Origin: Candidatus Defluviibacillus avedoerensis
Lineage (GTDB): Bacteria; Pseudomonadota; Gammaproteobacteria; Burkholderiales; Burkholderiaceae_C
Direction of reading: 5' to 3'
DNA length: 64,000 nucleotides
Assembly: GCA_016703665.1 (NCBI GenBank)
Contig: JADJBS010000007.1
Coordinates: forward strand, 50,284-114,283
Positions within the stretch are counted from its first letter, which is position 1. The number at the start of each line of letters is the position of its first letter. The translations under genes were made by a program, and so were the position numbers. Positions 41,956-50,404 of this stretch are shown here, one piece after another. The notes under the pieces are model-generated. The model saw nothing but the letters and a program-made list of their open reading frames with translations, was not told where the DNA came from and ran no database searches.

Positions 41956-43062
41956 ATGGCGAAGCTAAAAAAGGCGCTGAGGTTATGGGCATTTTTGGTG
42001 CTGTTGGCGGCTGCCTACCTGAGCCTCTGGCCCGTGCCCATTGACCCACAGATCTGGCAAACCACGAAAGAACCGGGCTACGTCGGGCCGTTTGCAGTCA
42101 ACCAGAACCTTGCCAACCTGAAAAGCATTCTTTTAGGCAATGAAGAAGGCCCCGAGCACATTGTGATCGGCAAAGACGGCAAGCTCTACACCACAGTGGC
42201 CAGCGGCAACATCGTGCGCATGAACCCCGACGGATCAGCCCAGGAGGTGTTTGTCAACACCGGCGGACGCGTGCTGGGCTTTGACTTTGACACCGCGGGC
42301 AATCTGATTGCGGCCGATGCCTACAAAGGTCTGCTGTCGATCAGCCAGGCAAAGACTGTTACGGTGCTGACAGATCAGGTCAATGGAAGCCCGATCAAAT
42401 ACGCCGATGCAGTGGTGGTTGCGCGCAACGGTAAGATGTACTTCAGTGATGCGTCTACGCGGTTTGGGGCAGAACAATGGGGGGGCACCTTTGAAGCCAG
42501 TGTGCTGGACATCCTGGAGCAATCCGCCAGTGGTCGGGTGCTTGAATACGACCCATCCACCAAAACCACCCGCATCGTGGCACACGGCTTGGCGTTCGCT
42601 AATGGCGTGGCCTTGAGCGTAGACGAACAAACCCTGTTTGTTGCGGAGACGGGCAAATACCGCATCTGGAAAATGCCTGTGAGCATAGAAAACGTCCATG
42701 TGGCTCAGGCGAGCGCCCCTGTCAGCATCTTGTTGGATAACCTGCCCGGCTACCCAGACAACCTGATGCGGGGCCTGGATGGCAAGATTTGGGTAGGCTT
42801 GGTCAAACCCCGCAACCCCAAGATTGATGACCTGGCCGACAAGCCGTTCATGCGTAAACTCACGCTGCGCCTGCCGCGCAGCACCTGGCCTGTGCCCAAA
42901 GCTTATGGGCATGTGTTCGCGTTCAATGAAGAAGGTCAGATTCTGGCGAATCTGCAAGACCCGAGTGGCACCTATCCCGAGACGACCGCCGTCACGGAGA
43001 CGGTGGACAGGCTCTACATCCAGAGCCTGCATGCCAAATCTCTCGGCTGGCTACCTAAATAA
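41956..43062 (+). CDS. SMP-30/gluconolactonase-like membrane-anchored protein
   Basis: From ATG 41956 (MAKLKKALRLWAFLVLLAA) this is a 368-residue protein with one N-terminal membrane anchor and a six-bladed propeller. Features are GPEHIVIGKDGKLYTTVASG, GFDFDTAGNLIAADAYKGL, YFSDASTRFGAEQWGGTFEA, ANGVALSVDEQTLFVAETGK and PDNLMRGLDGKIWVGLVKPR. This matches the strictosidine-synthase-like/SMP-30 family of lactonases and hydrolases; the substrate is unknown. It lies 26 bases after the tesA gene and is followed by a strong terminator. Confidence 0.82.
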   Translation: MAKLKKALRLWAFLVLLAAAYLSLWPVPIDPQIWQTTKEPGYVGPFAVNQNLANLKSILLGNEEGPEHIVIGKDGKLYTTVASGNIVRMNPDGSAQEVFVNTGGRVLGFDFDTAGNLIAADAYKGLLSISQAKTVTVLTDQVNGSPIKYADAVVVARNGKMYFSDASTRFGAEQWGGTFEASVLDILEQSASGRVLEYDPSTKTTRIVAHGLAFANGVALSVDEQTLFVAETGKYRIWKMPVSIENVHVAQASAPVSILLDNLPGYPDNLMRGLDGKIWVGLVKPRNPKIDDLADKPFMRKLTLRLPRSTWPVPKAYGHVFAFNEEGQILANLQDPSGTYPETTAVTETVDRLYIQSLHAKSLGWLPK

Positions 43063-43073
43063 ACCGTCCAGGC

Positions 43074-43107
43074 AAAAAAAAGCACCCTGGGATGGGTGCT
43101 TTTTTTG
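43074..43107. terminator. Rho-independent terminator (bidirectional)
   Basis: An A-run, then GCACCC-TGGGAT-GGGTGC, then a T-run form a strong symmetric hairpin with a T tract on either strand. It lies 11 bases after the SMP-30 gene and 11 bases before the end of the small minus-strand gene, so it likely terminates both. Confidence 0.9.
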
Positions 43108-43118
43108 TCATTCAACAC

Positions 43119-43298
43119 TTAGGTCGCAGAATTACTCGGTGGCACGCCATCATCCAGCGGAGCAGGGGCGGAATCGTTGGTGTCAGACTCTGCATCCCCA
43201 GGTTTACGCTCAGCTTTGGCCTTGAGCTTTTCCTCTTTTTTGCGTTTTTTTGCCAGTTCTTTCTGGCGCTTTTCGTAGCCGTAATTCGGAGTTGCCAA
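43119..43298 (-). CDS. Small conserved basic protein (59 aa)
   Basis: A TTG start at 43298, preceded by GAAAGA, gives 59 residues: MATPNYGYEKRQKELAKKRK, then KEEKLKAKAERKPGD and an acidic tail DDGVPPSNSAT, stop at 43119. The pattern of an N-terminal MATPNYxYEKRQKELAKK and a Lys/Glu-rich helix is seen in small unannotated proteins across Burkholderiales. It is highly charged and probably a single helix with a disordered tail. Codon use and the flanking terminator at 43074 support a real gene. Function is unknown. Confidence 0.65.
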   Translation of the reverse strand: MATPNYGYEKRQKELAKKRKKEEKLKAKAERKPGDAESDTNDSAPAPLDDGVPPSNSAT

Positions 43299-43368
43299 TG
43301 TGTTCTTTCAAATATTTAACACACTGTAACCGCAAAGCCGCAGCGCGCCATCATTCTGAGCCCCAAAA

Positions 43369-44580
43369 TCAACGCAAGGCGGCCTCTGTGGCTTGGCGCA
43401 AATCGGCAATCAAATCGCCAGCGTCTTCCAGCCCTGCTGAAAAGCGCACCAAGGTTCCTCGCCGAATGTAGCTTGGCCACTGGCTGCGCATCTGGGCCAG
43501 GTTGTAAGGCACCACCAGGCTCATGGGCCCGCCCCAGCTATAGCCCAGCTTGAAGAGTTGGAGCGCATCACAAAACGCATCCACTTTGGCCTGGTCGAAC
43601 TGCGGCGCCATCATCACGCTGACCAAGCCAGCGCCCTTACCCAACTCGCCCGTGCCCTTTGGGTCGCACAGCGCCTTCCAGTGCGCATGGCCGGGTGATG
43701 TGGGCAAGCTCGGGTGCAGCACCTGCGCAAACTCAGGCTGCGTGCAGGCCCAGGCTGCGATCTGGCGGGCATTGTCGTCCGAGGCCTTGTAACGCAGGCC
43801 AATGCTGGGCAGCGAGCGCAGCACTGCCTCGGCATCGTTGCCCGCCACGCCAAAGCCCAGGCGCATGTGCGTGTTCTTGATGCGCAGATGCAGTGCGTTG
43901 TCGCGGGTGATCACGCTGCCCATCAGCACGTCGCCGCCGCCGCTGGGGTATTTGGTGAGCGCGTGGGCCGAAATGTCCACACCGCCCTCCATGCCCGGCA
44001 AGGCAAAGGGGTTGAACGCAAGGCCTGCGCCCCAGGTGTTGTCCAGCGCTGTGGTCACGCCACGTGCGCGGCAAATAGCCACGAACGCTGGCAGATCAGG
44101 AAACTCCAGCGTGCACGAGCCAGCCGCCTCCAGCCAGACCAGCTTGGTTTTGTCTGAGATGCGCGCCGCCAGGTCGGCAGGGTTCATGGGGTCGTAGCGC
44201 TGATGGCTGATGCCCCAGGCTTTCAGCTCGCCTTCGCACAGGGCCAGGTTGGGGCCATACACGTTATCGGGAATCAACACCTCATCGCCCGTCTTCAACA
44301 AGGCCAGTGACACGTTGGCTACTGCCGCCAAACCGCTCGGCACCAACACGCACTGCTTGCCGCCTTCCAGCGTACACAAGCGCTCTTCCAACGTGAAGGT
44401 GGTAGGCGTGCCGTGCAGGCCGTAGGTATAGCCAGACTTGTCCTTCCATTCGGTGCTGCGCATGGCGGCCACGTTGGGGAAAATCACCGTTGATGCCTTG
44501 AACACGCCGGGCTGAGGCGCATCAAAGTCGGTTGGTGGCAAGTACGGGTGGTGAATCAGTTGTGTTGATATGTCTACCAT
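43369..44580 (-). CDS. metC: Cystathionine beta-lyase
   Basis: The 403-residue PLP enzyme of the Cys/Met-metabolism family cleaves cystathionine to homocysteine in methionine synthesis. It shows YTYGLHGTPTTFTLEERL, LVPSGLAAVANVSLALL (phosphate-binding loop), LDNTWGAGLAFNPFALPGME, and the Schiff-base Lys in AHALTKYPSGGGDVLMGSV. Methionine gamma-lyase-type activity cannot be excluded, but the shape is typical for MetC. It stands alone downstream of the phosphoribosyltransferase gene on the same strand. Confidence 0.88.
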   Translation of the reverse strand: MVDISTQLIHHPYLPPTDFDAPQPGVFKASTVIFPNVAAMRSTEWKDKSGYTYGLHGTPTTFTLEERLCTLEGGKQCVLVPSGLAAVANVSLALLKTGDEVLIPDNVYGPNLALCEGELKAWGISHQRYDPMNPADLAARISDKTKLVWLEAAGSCTLEFPDLPAFVAICRARGVTTALDNTWGAGLAFNPFALPGMEGGVDISAHALTKYPSGGGDVLMGSVITRDNALHLRIKNTHMRLGFGVAGNDAEAVLRSLPSIGLRYKASDDNARQIAAWACTQPEFAQVLHPSLPTSPGHAHWKALCDPKGTGELGKGAGLVSVMMAPQFDQAKVDAFCDALQLFKLGYSWGGPMSLVVPYNLAQMRSQWPSYIRRGTLVRFSAGLEDAGDLIADLRQATEAALR

Positions 44581-44601
44581 GTCAGCCTCGCCCTTTGTTT
44601 G

Positions 44602-45127
44602 TCAAACCTTCCACTTCTCCATCAATTGCTCTGGTCGCAGAGAGTCGTAGCCTTCAAATGGCTGGTGAATCCAGGGGTTGGTGGGCAGGAATTCGACCGA
44701 GTAGTCGGCGTCAAACTTGGACAAAGCCTTGGTCCAGATCACGGCGCTGCGCAGTTCTGTGATGGGGGGAATAGTTGTTCTTGAGCATGTGCATCACCGC
44801 CTTCAACGTGTGGCCAGAGTCGGCCAGGTCGTCCACCAGCAGCACTTTGCCTGCAATTTCGCCCTTGGGGGTGGTAATGAACTTGGCGATATCCAGATGG
44901 CCTTGCAGGGTGCCGGCTTCAGCGCGGTAAGAGCTCGTGGACATGATGGCCAGGGGCTTGTCGAAGATACGGCTCAGAATATCGCCAGGACGCATACCGC
45001 CACGGGCCAGGCACAGGATGGTGTCAAACTGCCAGCCAGATTGATGCACCTTCAAGGCCAGCTTTTCGATCAGGTTGTGGTACTCGTCATAGCTCACGTA
45101 CAGGTGTTTGCCGTCTTCTGTCAACAT
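44602..45127 (-). pseudogene. Phosphoribosyltransferase (hypoxanthine/xanthine type), frameshifted
   Basis: The frame from 45127 encodes LYVSYDEYHNLIEKLALKVH, ILCLARGGMRPGDILS and the PRPP-binding motif VLLVDDLADSGHTL. It then reads LKNNYSPHHRTAQRR and runs off at 44711. The other frame continues ITELRSAVIWTKALSKFDAD and DYSVEFLPTNPWIHQPFEGY to a stop at 44602. One extra T next to a run of six C's (44764-44769, G's on the plus strand) explains the break; TATCCCCCCATC would restore NNYPPITEL. The family is close to xanthine/hypoxanthine phosphoribosyltransferases of purine salvage. Base-calling error at the homopolymer is likely. Confidence 0.85.
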
Positions 45128-45140
45128 GGGTTTGCTCCTG

Positions 45141-45161
45141 AAAATATAGCTGCTTATGCAG
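45141..45161. repeat. A-rich TAGCTGCT element
   Basis: AAAATATAGCTGCTTATGCAG between purA and the phosphoribosyltransferase gene resembles other AGCT-containing A-rich elements in the window. The match is weak. Confidence 0.25.
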
Positions 45162-45202
45162 ACTGGGCTTGCCGAAACTGAGTGAAAATCTGGAAGAAAG
45201 AC

Positions 45203-46549
45203 CTATTTGGCCAGGTACGGATGGCGACGCATGATGGTGTGGTCACGGTCTGGGCTGGTGGACACGATGTCTACCGGCACACCCGTCACTTGCGCAATGC
45301 GTTGCAGATACAAACGTGCGTTGACTGGCAGCTTGTCATAGTCGGTTACACCCACGGTGCTGTCTGTCCAGCCGTCCATGGTTTCGTAGATCGGCTTGCA
45401 GCGCTCGATCTCATCAGCGCCCATGGGCAGGATGTCAATCGTTTCGCCGTCCAGCTCGTAGCCAGTGCACAGTTGCAACTCTGCAATGCCGTCCAGCACA
45501 TCCAGCTTGGTGATACACAGGCCCGACAGGCCATTGACCTGCGCACTGCGCTTGAGCAATGCGGCGTCGAACCAGCCACAGCGGCGGCTGCGCCCCGTGG
45601 TCACGCACTTTTCAGCGCCAACGGTGGAGAGGTGGTAGCCCACGGTACCAGGAGTTTCCCAGTCAAGCTCTGTCGGGAATGGACCACCGCCTACCCGCGT
45701 GCAATAGGCCTTTGTGATGCCCAGGATGTAATGCAACATGCCAGGACCTACACCCGAGCCCGCAGCCGCATTGCCAGCCACACAGTTGCTGGAGGTCACA
45801 AATGGATAGGTACCATGATCCACGTCCAGCAGGGTGCCTTGCGCGCCTTCAAACAGCAGGTTGGCACCCGCGCGGTGGGCATCGTTCAGCTCACGGGACA
45901 CGTCCGCCATCATGGGCAGGATTTGCTCGGCCTGCTTCATGGCTTCGGCGTAAACCATGTCAAAGTCGATGGCCGTGGCGTGCAGGTAGCTGGTAAGCAC
46001 ATGGTTGTGCAGAGCCAGCAACTCGCGCAGTTTGTCAGCAAAGCGCTCAGGGTACTTCAAATCCTGTACACGCAGGGCTCGGCGGGCAATCTTGTCCTCG
46101 TACGCGGGGCCAATGCCACGGCCTGTGGTGCCAATTTTTTCGATGCCCGCCTTTTCCTTGGCCGCTTCGCGAGCGATGTCGAGTGCAGCGTGGAAAGGCA
46201 GAATCAGTGGGCAAGCCTCACTGATGCGCAGGCGTGAACGCACTTCAACACCAGCTTTTTCGAGGCCTTCAATTTCTTCAAGAAGTTTAGTCACCGAAAG
46301 CACCACACCGTTGCCGATGTAGCACTTGACGCCGGGACGCATGATACCGCTGGGAATCAGGTGCAGCGCAGTTTTCTTGCCGTTGATGACCAGGGTGTGG
46401 CCGGCGTTGTGGCCGCCCTGGAAACGTACAACGCCTTGTGCTGACTCGGTCAGCCAGTCCACCAATTTGCCCTTGCCTTCATCGCCCCATTGGGTGCCCA
46501 CGACGACCACGTTACGGCCCGCGACGGGCGTGCTTTGCTTATTCATCAA
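45203..46549 (-). CDS. purA: Adenylosuccinate synthase
   Basis: The 448-residue GTP-dependent enzyme joins IMP and aspartate to adenylosuccinate in AMP synthesis. The N-terminal GTQWGDEGKGKLVDWL holds the catalytic Asp and phosphate loop. GGHNAGHTLV, GTTGRGIGPAYEDK, GAQGTLLDVDHGTYPFVTSS and the C-terminal TSPDRDHTI follow. It lies nine bases after hisZ; purA following hflKC and hisZ is normal in Burkholderiales. Confidence 0.97.
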   Translation of the reverse strand: MMNKQSTPVAGRNVVVVGTQWGDEGKGKLVDWLTESAQGVVRFQGGHNAGHTLVINGKKTALHLIPSGIMRPGVKCYIGNGVVLSVTKLLEEIEGLEKAGVEVRSRLRISEACPLILPFHAALDIAREAAKEKAGIEKIGTTGRGIGPAYEDKIARRALRVQDLKYPERFADKLRELLALHNHVLTSYLHATAIDFDMVYAEAMKQAEQILPMMADVSRELNDAHRAGANLLFEGAQGTLLDVDHGTYPFVTSSNCVAGNAAAGSGVGPGMLHYILGITKAYCTRVGGGPFPTELDWETPGTVGYHLSTVGAEKCVTTGRSRRCGWFDAALLKRSAQVNGLSGLCITKLDVLDGIAELQLCTGYELDGETIDILPMGADEIERCKPIYETMDGWTDSTVGVTDYDKLPVNARLYLQRIAQVTGVPVDIVSTSPDRDHTIMRRHPYLAK

Positions 46550-46558
46550 ACTCTTCAG

Positions 46559-47758
46559 TTAAACAGATTGGACCACCCACTGCCCGCTGACTTCGATCAG
46601 TTCGCGGTCGCAATGGAATTCATTCACTTCATGCTCATGACCAGGGAGGGTGCAGACCACCGTTTCACCCATGCGGCGCAAACGTGCCACAGCAGTCCGC
46701 AAAGCCGCCGATTGGCCCCAAGGGGCACGGATCGCGCTAAGCGGCGTGGGCAAGGGCAACACATCCAGCAGAGCCTTCATGTCCAGGCTAAAGCCAACGG
46801 CCGGGCGGTTGCGGCCAAACACGGCCCCCACCTCATCGTAGCGGCCACCGCGCAGCAAAACATCGCTGGCGCCTGGCGTGTACAGGCCGAAACGAGCTCC
46901 GCTGTAATAAGCGTAGCCACGCAAATCCGCCAGATCGACGCTCAATGACAGGCCCGCGGGTACATCCGCCTTGAGTTGCGTGGCCAATCGTTTCAATTCA
47001 GATAACGGACCAGCCACGCCAGGTATGGCGGAAAGGCATTTATCTGCCTCATCCAATACCTCCACACCGCCAAACAACTGCAGCAGGGCTAGCAAGCCTT
47101 CGCGCGAATGCTTTGGGAAATCCAGCGTCAAGTTGCGCAGTTCAGTCGCGTCTTTGGCGGCCAGGGCTGCGTGGACTTGCGTCAGCGTGCCAGCCTCCAC
47201 CTTCATACCGGCAAGCAAGGCGCGAACGATGCGCGCATCTGCCATGTCGAGTTGGACATTCAATATGCCAAAGGCCTGGACGCTGTCGAGCGCCAGTTGC
47301 AGGACTTCAAGGTCAGCTTCTAAACCTGCATGCCCGAAAATTTCAGCGCCAAACTGCAAGGGCTCACGTGTAGCATGGGGTTTAGCGGGTTGGGTGTGCA
47401 GCACGGGGCCGCAATAGCAAAGGCGTGCCACCCCTTGGCGGTTGAGCAAGTGGGCGTCGATGCGGGCTACTTGCGGCGTGGTGTCAGCACGCAGGCCCAT
47501 CATGCGGCCAGACAATTGATCAACCAACTTAAATGTCTGCAAATCAAGCGCTTGCCCTGTACCAGTCAAAAGCGATTCTATGTGCTCCAGCAGGGGCGGC
47601 ATGACCAGTTCGTAGCCATAGCTGCGTGCCGTGTCGAGGGCCAGGCGGCGTAACTCTTCCAGCTGACGGGCTTGAGAGGGAAGAACATCGGCCAGATGAT
47701 CGGGCAACTGCCAGGTGGGCTGCCAAGGTGCGTGCCAGGTGGGTTGCCGGAGCGACAT
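46559..47758 (-). CDS. hisZ: ATP phosphoribosyltransferase regulatory subunit HisZ
   Basis: The 399-residue protein resembles class II histidyl-tRNA synthetase but lacks its aminoacylation activity. It forms a complex with the short HisG to give histidine feedback. Seen are WQLPDHLADVLPSQARQLEELRR, RADTTPQVARIDAHLLN, YCGPVLHTQPAKPHATREPL and the C-terminal GGRYDEVGAVFGRNRPAVGF. It is the gene upstream of purA and downstream of the DUF2065 gene. Confidence 0.93.
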   Translation of the reverse strand: MSLRQPTWHAPWQPTWQLPDHLADVLPSQARQLEELRRLALDTARSYGYELVMPPLLEHIESLLTGTGQALDLQTFKLVDQLSGRMMGLRADTTPQVARIDAHLLNRQGVARLCYCGPVLHTQPAKPHATREPLQFGAEIFGHAGLEADLEVLQLALDSVQAFGILNVQLDMADARIVRALLAGMKVEAGTLTQVHAALAAKDATELRNLTLDFPKHSREGLLALLQLFGGVEVLDEADKCLSAIPGVAGPLSELKRLATQLKADVPAGLSLSVDLADLRGYAYYSGARFGLYTPGASDVLLRGGRYDEVGAVFGRNRPAVGFSLDMKALLDVLPLPTPLSAIRAPWGQSAALRTAVARLRRMGETVVCTLPGHEHEVNEFHCDRELIEVSGQWVVQSV

Positions 47759-47833
47759 CAGAATTCGGGTTGCAGTTAAAGCGGAGATTTTACAGGGCAG
47801 GCCCGGCGTTCCCGCGTCGGACTACCTGCTCTT

Positions 47834-48019
47834 TTACAAAAGCCAGATTAGAAGCAGGCCCAGCATGATGCTAATCAGACCAAAAAAACGAATCTGACCA
47901 TCATGCATCTGCAGTATTTGGGTAAACATGCGCCGCCAACCTGCTGGCGATAAAAAAGGGAAAAGCCCCTCAATCAACAGCACAAGGGCAAGCGCAAACC
48001 AGAGGGTGTCACTTTCCAC
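47834..48019 (-). CDS. DUF2065-domain membrane protein
   Basis: The protein has 61 residues from the GTG at 48019 (VESDTLWFALALVLLIEGLF); a TTG at 48028 would add three. It has two hydrophobic helices joined by SPAGWRRMFTQILQMHDGQIR, the DUF2065 pattern. It always lies between hflC and hisZ or purA in related genomes and overlaps their operon here. Function is unknown; an accessory to the HflKC complex has been suggested only by location. Confidence 0.82.
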   Translation of the reverse strand: MESDTLWFALALVLLIEGLFPFLSPAGWRRMFTQILQMHDGQIRFFGLISIMLGLLLIWLL

Positions 48020-48033
48020 TGAATACAATCGGC

Positions 48034-48939
48034 TTATTTTTTGACAGGTGCCGATGTTGACAGGCCCCCACCGCGCATGGCTTTGAAAAAGTCCGAAGAC
48101 GCAGGATCCAGTACCATCACGTCGCTCTTCTTGTTGAAGCTGGCTTTATAAGCCTCCAGGCTGCGGTAAAACTGCGCAAACTGGGGATCCTTGCCAAAAG
48201 ATTCAGCATAGATGCGAGCAGCCTCGGCATCACCCTCGCCTTTGATCTTCTGGGCATCCCGATAAGCATTGGCGACGGTCACTTCGCGCTGGCGATCTGC
48301 ATCTGCACGAATCTTTTCGCCTTCTGCTGCACCAGTCGAGCGAAGTTCGTTGGCCACACGCTTACGCTCTGCCTCCATGCGGCGGTAGACGGATTCTGTG
48401 ATGGCTTCCACATAGTCGGCGCGTGTGATCCGCACATCCACCACTTCAACACCCCAAGGCTTTACCCCTGCCACGGCTGCAACCACCTCGCGCTTGACAT
48501 CTGCCATGAGGGCTTCACGCTGTGTGGCGATTAACTCCTTGACAGTGCGCTTGTTGATTTCCTCCTGGAAGGCATTACGCACCACGCGGGCGAGCTGGTT
48601 CGCGCCCGCGCCTTCATCCAAACCCACGTTACGAATGTATTCGGTCGGATCGCTGATGCGCCATCGGATATACCAATCTACCACCACACGCTGCTTTTCA
48701 GCCGTCAGCATGGGTTCAGCATCGGCACTGTCAAGCGTCAACAGGCGTTTGTCGATGTAAGAAACATTCTGAAACGGAGGGGGCAGCTTCCAGTTGATGC
48801 CAGGCTCGGTGATCACTTCCTTGATCTGACCGAGCGCATACACCACGCCAAATTGGCGTTGATCCACCACAAACAGTGTGGAACTGGCCAATGCCAGCAG
48901 CATGAGCACGCTTGAAACGATAAAACCGATTCTGTTCAT
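48034..48939 (-). CDS. hflC: HflC, SPFH-domain modulator of FtsH
   Basis: The 301-residue protein has one N-terminal membrane anchor (FIVSSVLMLLALASSTLFVV) and an SPFH/band-7 domain (QRQFGVVYALGQIKEVITEP, SYIDKRLLTLDSADAEPMLT, VVDVRITRADYVEAITESVY). A coiled-coil region follows up to the C-terminus. With HflK it forms the cage that holds the FtsH protease in the membrane. It lies 27 bases after hflK. Confidence 0.95.
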   Translation of the reverse strand: MNRIGFIVSSVLMLLALASSTLFVVDQRQFGVVYALGQIKEVITEPGINWKLPPPFQNVSYIDKRLLTLDSADAEPMLTAEKQRVVVDWYIRWRISDPTEYIRNVGLDEGAGANQLARVVRNAFQEEINKRTVKELIATQREALMADVKREVVAAVAGVKPWGVEVVDVRITRADYVEAITESVYRRMEAERKRVANELRSTGAAEGEKIRADADRQREVTVANAYRDAQKIKGEGDAEAARIYAESFGKDPQFAQFYRSLEAYKASFNKKSDVMVLDPASSDFFKAMRGGGLSTSAPVKK

Positions 48940-48966
48940 TTTGGTTTTCTATTCTTGTGCTTGAGA

Positions 48967-50349
48967 TCAACGACCGTCGCGGTCACGACTGCGTTGGCCG
49001 TCGCGGCTGCGACCATCGGCCAAGCCAGGTACTGGCACCGAGGCAGGTACGCCGGTGGTGGCGTTGGACGCCACGCCTGGGACAGCCGAGGGTTCCACAT
49101 TGCCCGAGGAGACCTGCTGCATCAGTTTGTCCAAGGGCAAGTAAAGCAGGTTGGACCCCTGCCGAGAATCCACGAGCACCTTGTTCACGCTCGTATAAAT
49201 CTGCTGCATGGTGTCGATATACATGCGGTCTCTCGTGACTTGCGGTGCCTTCTGGTATTCGGCCAACACGGACCTAAAGCGTTGCGCATCACCAGCGGCC
49301 TGGGCCACGATGCGAGCCTTGTAACCCTCAGCTTCCTCTTTCAGTCGCGAGGCGGAACCCACTGCACGGGGAACGACATCATTGGCATACGCCTGGGCTT
49401 CATTCTTGGCGCGCTCGCGCTCTTGCCCGGCTTTAAGGACATCGTCAAACGCAGCCTGAACTTGCTCGGGTGGACGCACACCACCCTGCTGCAAGTTAAT
49501 GCCAACAACCTCAATACCCACTTTGTAGCGGTCCAGGATGGATTGCATCAGGGCGCGCACGCGAGGCCCAATTTGGTCACGCTCATCTGCCAGGGCAGAA
49601 TCCATGCGCATCTTGCCAATCACTTCACGAACAGCGGTTTCGGCCACGTTCACCACCGCATCGCTGGGGCTCTTGCTTTCAAACAAGAAAGCCCTGGCGT
49701 CATTCAGACGATATTGAACTGCAAATTTGATCTCGACGATGTTTTCGTCTTCGGTCAACATGGCTGAGTCTTTCAATCCAGTTGACTTGATGACGCTATC
49801 ACGCCCTACATCCACAGAACGAATTTGGGTCAAAAATACCAGTTCATGTCGCTCGATAGGGTACGGCAGGCGCCAGTTAAAGCCTGCTCCGACCGTGGAG
49901 TTGTACTTCCCAAACCGGGTGATTACGGCTTTTTGGCCTTCTTGCACGATGAAGAAGCCTGTGCCCAGCCAAATCAAACCAGCCACAGCGGCGATCAATC
50001 CGACACCAATGCCAGCGCTCTTCATGTTCGGCTGAAAATTACCAGGCCCAGTGGGACCGCTCCCTGATCCGCCGTTGCCCGGGCCACCAAAAAGTTTGCC
50101 CAGCTTGCGATTGAAATCACGCCACAACTCATCAAGATCAGGTGGCCCTTGCTCAGGACGGCGGCCTTGCGGGGCTGGAACTGGGGGTGGCGGAGACGGC
50201 GGCGGTGGCACCGGAGGCTGTTCGCCCTGGGCGTCTTTCGCTGGACTGGACTCATCCCGACCCCAACGCGGATCGTTTAGATTGAAGACGCGGCCCAGCT
50301 GGTGCAAGCCATCGCTCATCCGGCTAAGGGACAACAGGTGAAAATTCAT
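48967..50349 (-). CDS. hflK: HflK, SPFH-domain modulator of FtsH
   Basis: The 460-residue partner of HflC has a Pro-rich N-terminal region (PPPPSPPPPVPAPQGRRPE), then a membrane helix (GIGVGLIAAVAGLIWLGTGF). The SPFH domain (QKAVITRFGKYNSTVGAGFN, YRLNDARAFLFESKSPSDAV) is followed by a long coiled region and a disordered Arg/Asp tail. A possible alternative start is Met11 at 50319. It follows hflX by 55 bases, with hflC next. Confidence 0.94.
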   Translation of the reverse strand: MNFHLLSLSRMSDGLHQLGRVFNLNDPRWGRDESSPAKDAQGEQPPVPPPPSPPPPVPAPQGRRPEQGPPDLDELWRDFNRKLGKLFGGPGNGGSGSGPTGPGNFQPNMKSAGIGVGLIAAVAGLIWLGTGFFIVQEGQKAVITRFGKYNSTVGAGFNWRLPYPIERHELVFLTQIRSVDVGRDSVIKSTGLKDSAMLTEDENIVEIKFAVQYRLNDARAFLFESKSPSDAVVNVAETAVREVIGKMRMDSALADERDQIGPRVRALMQSILDRYKVGIEVVGINLQQGGVRPPEQVQAAFDDVLKAGQERERAKNEAQAYANDVVPRAVGSASRLKEEAEGYKARIVAQAAGDAQRFRSVLAEYQKAPQVTRDRMYIDTMQQIYTSVNKVLVDSRQGSNLLYLPLDKLMQQVSSGNVEPSAVPGVASNATTGVPASVPVPGLADGRSRDGQRSRDRDGR

Positions 50350-50404
50350 TCGTTTTACTTTTCGACGTTGATTTTGTTCAGCTTTCGCTAAACCCGCATT
50401 GTGC

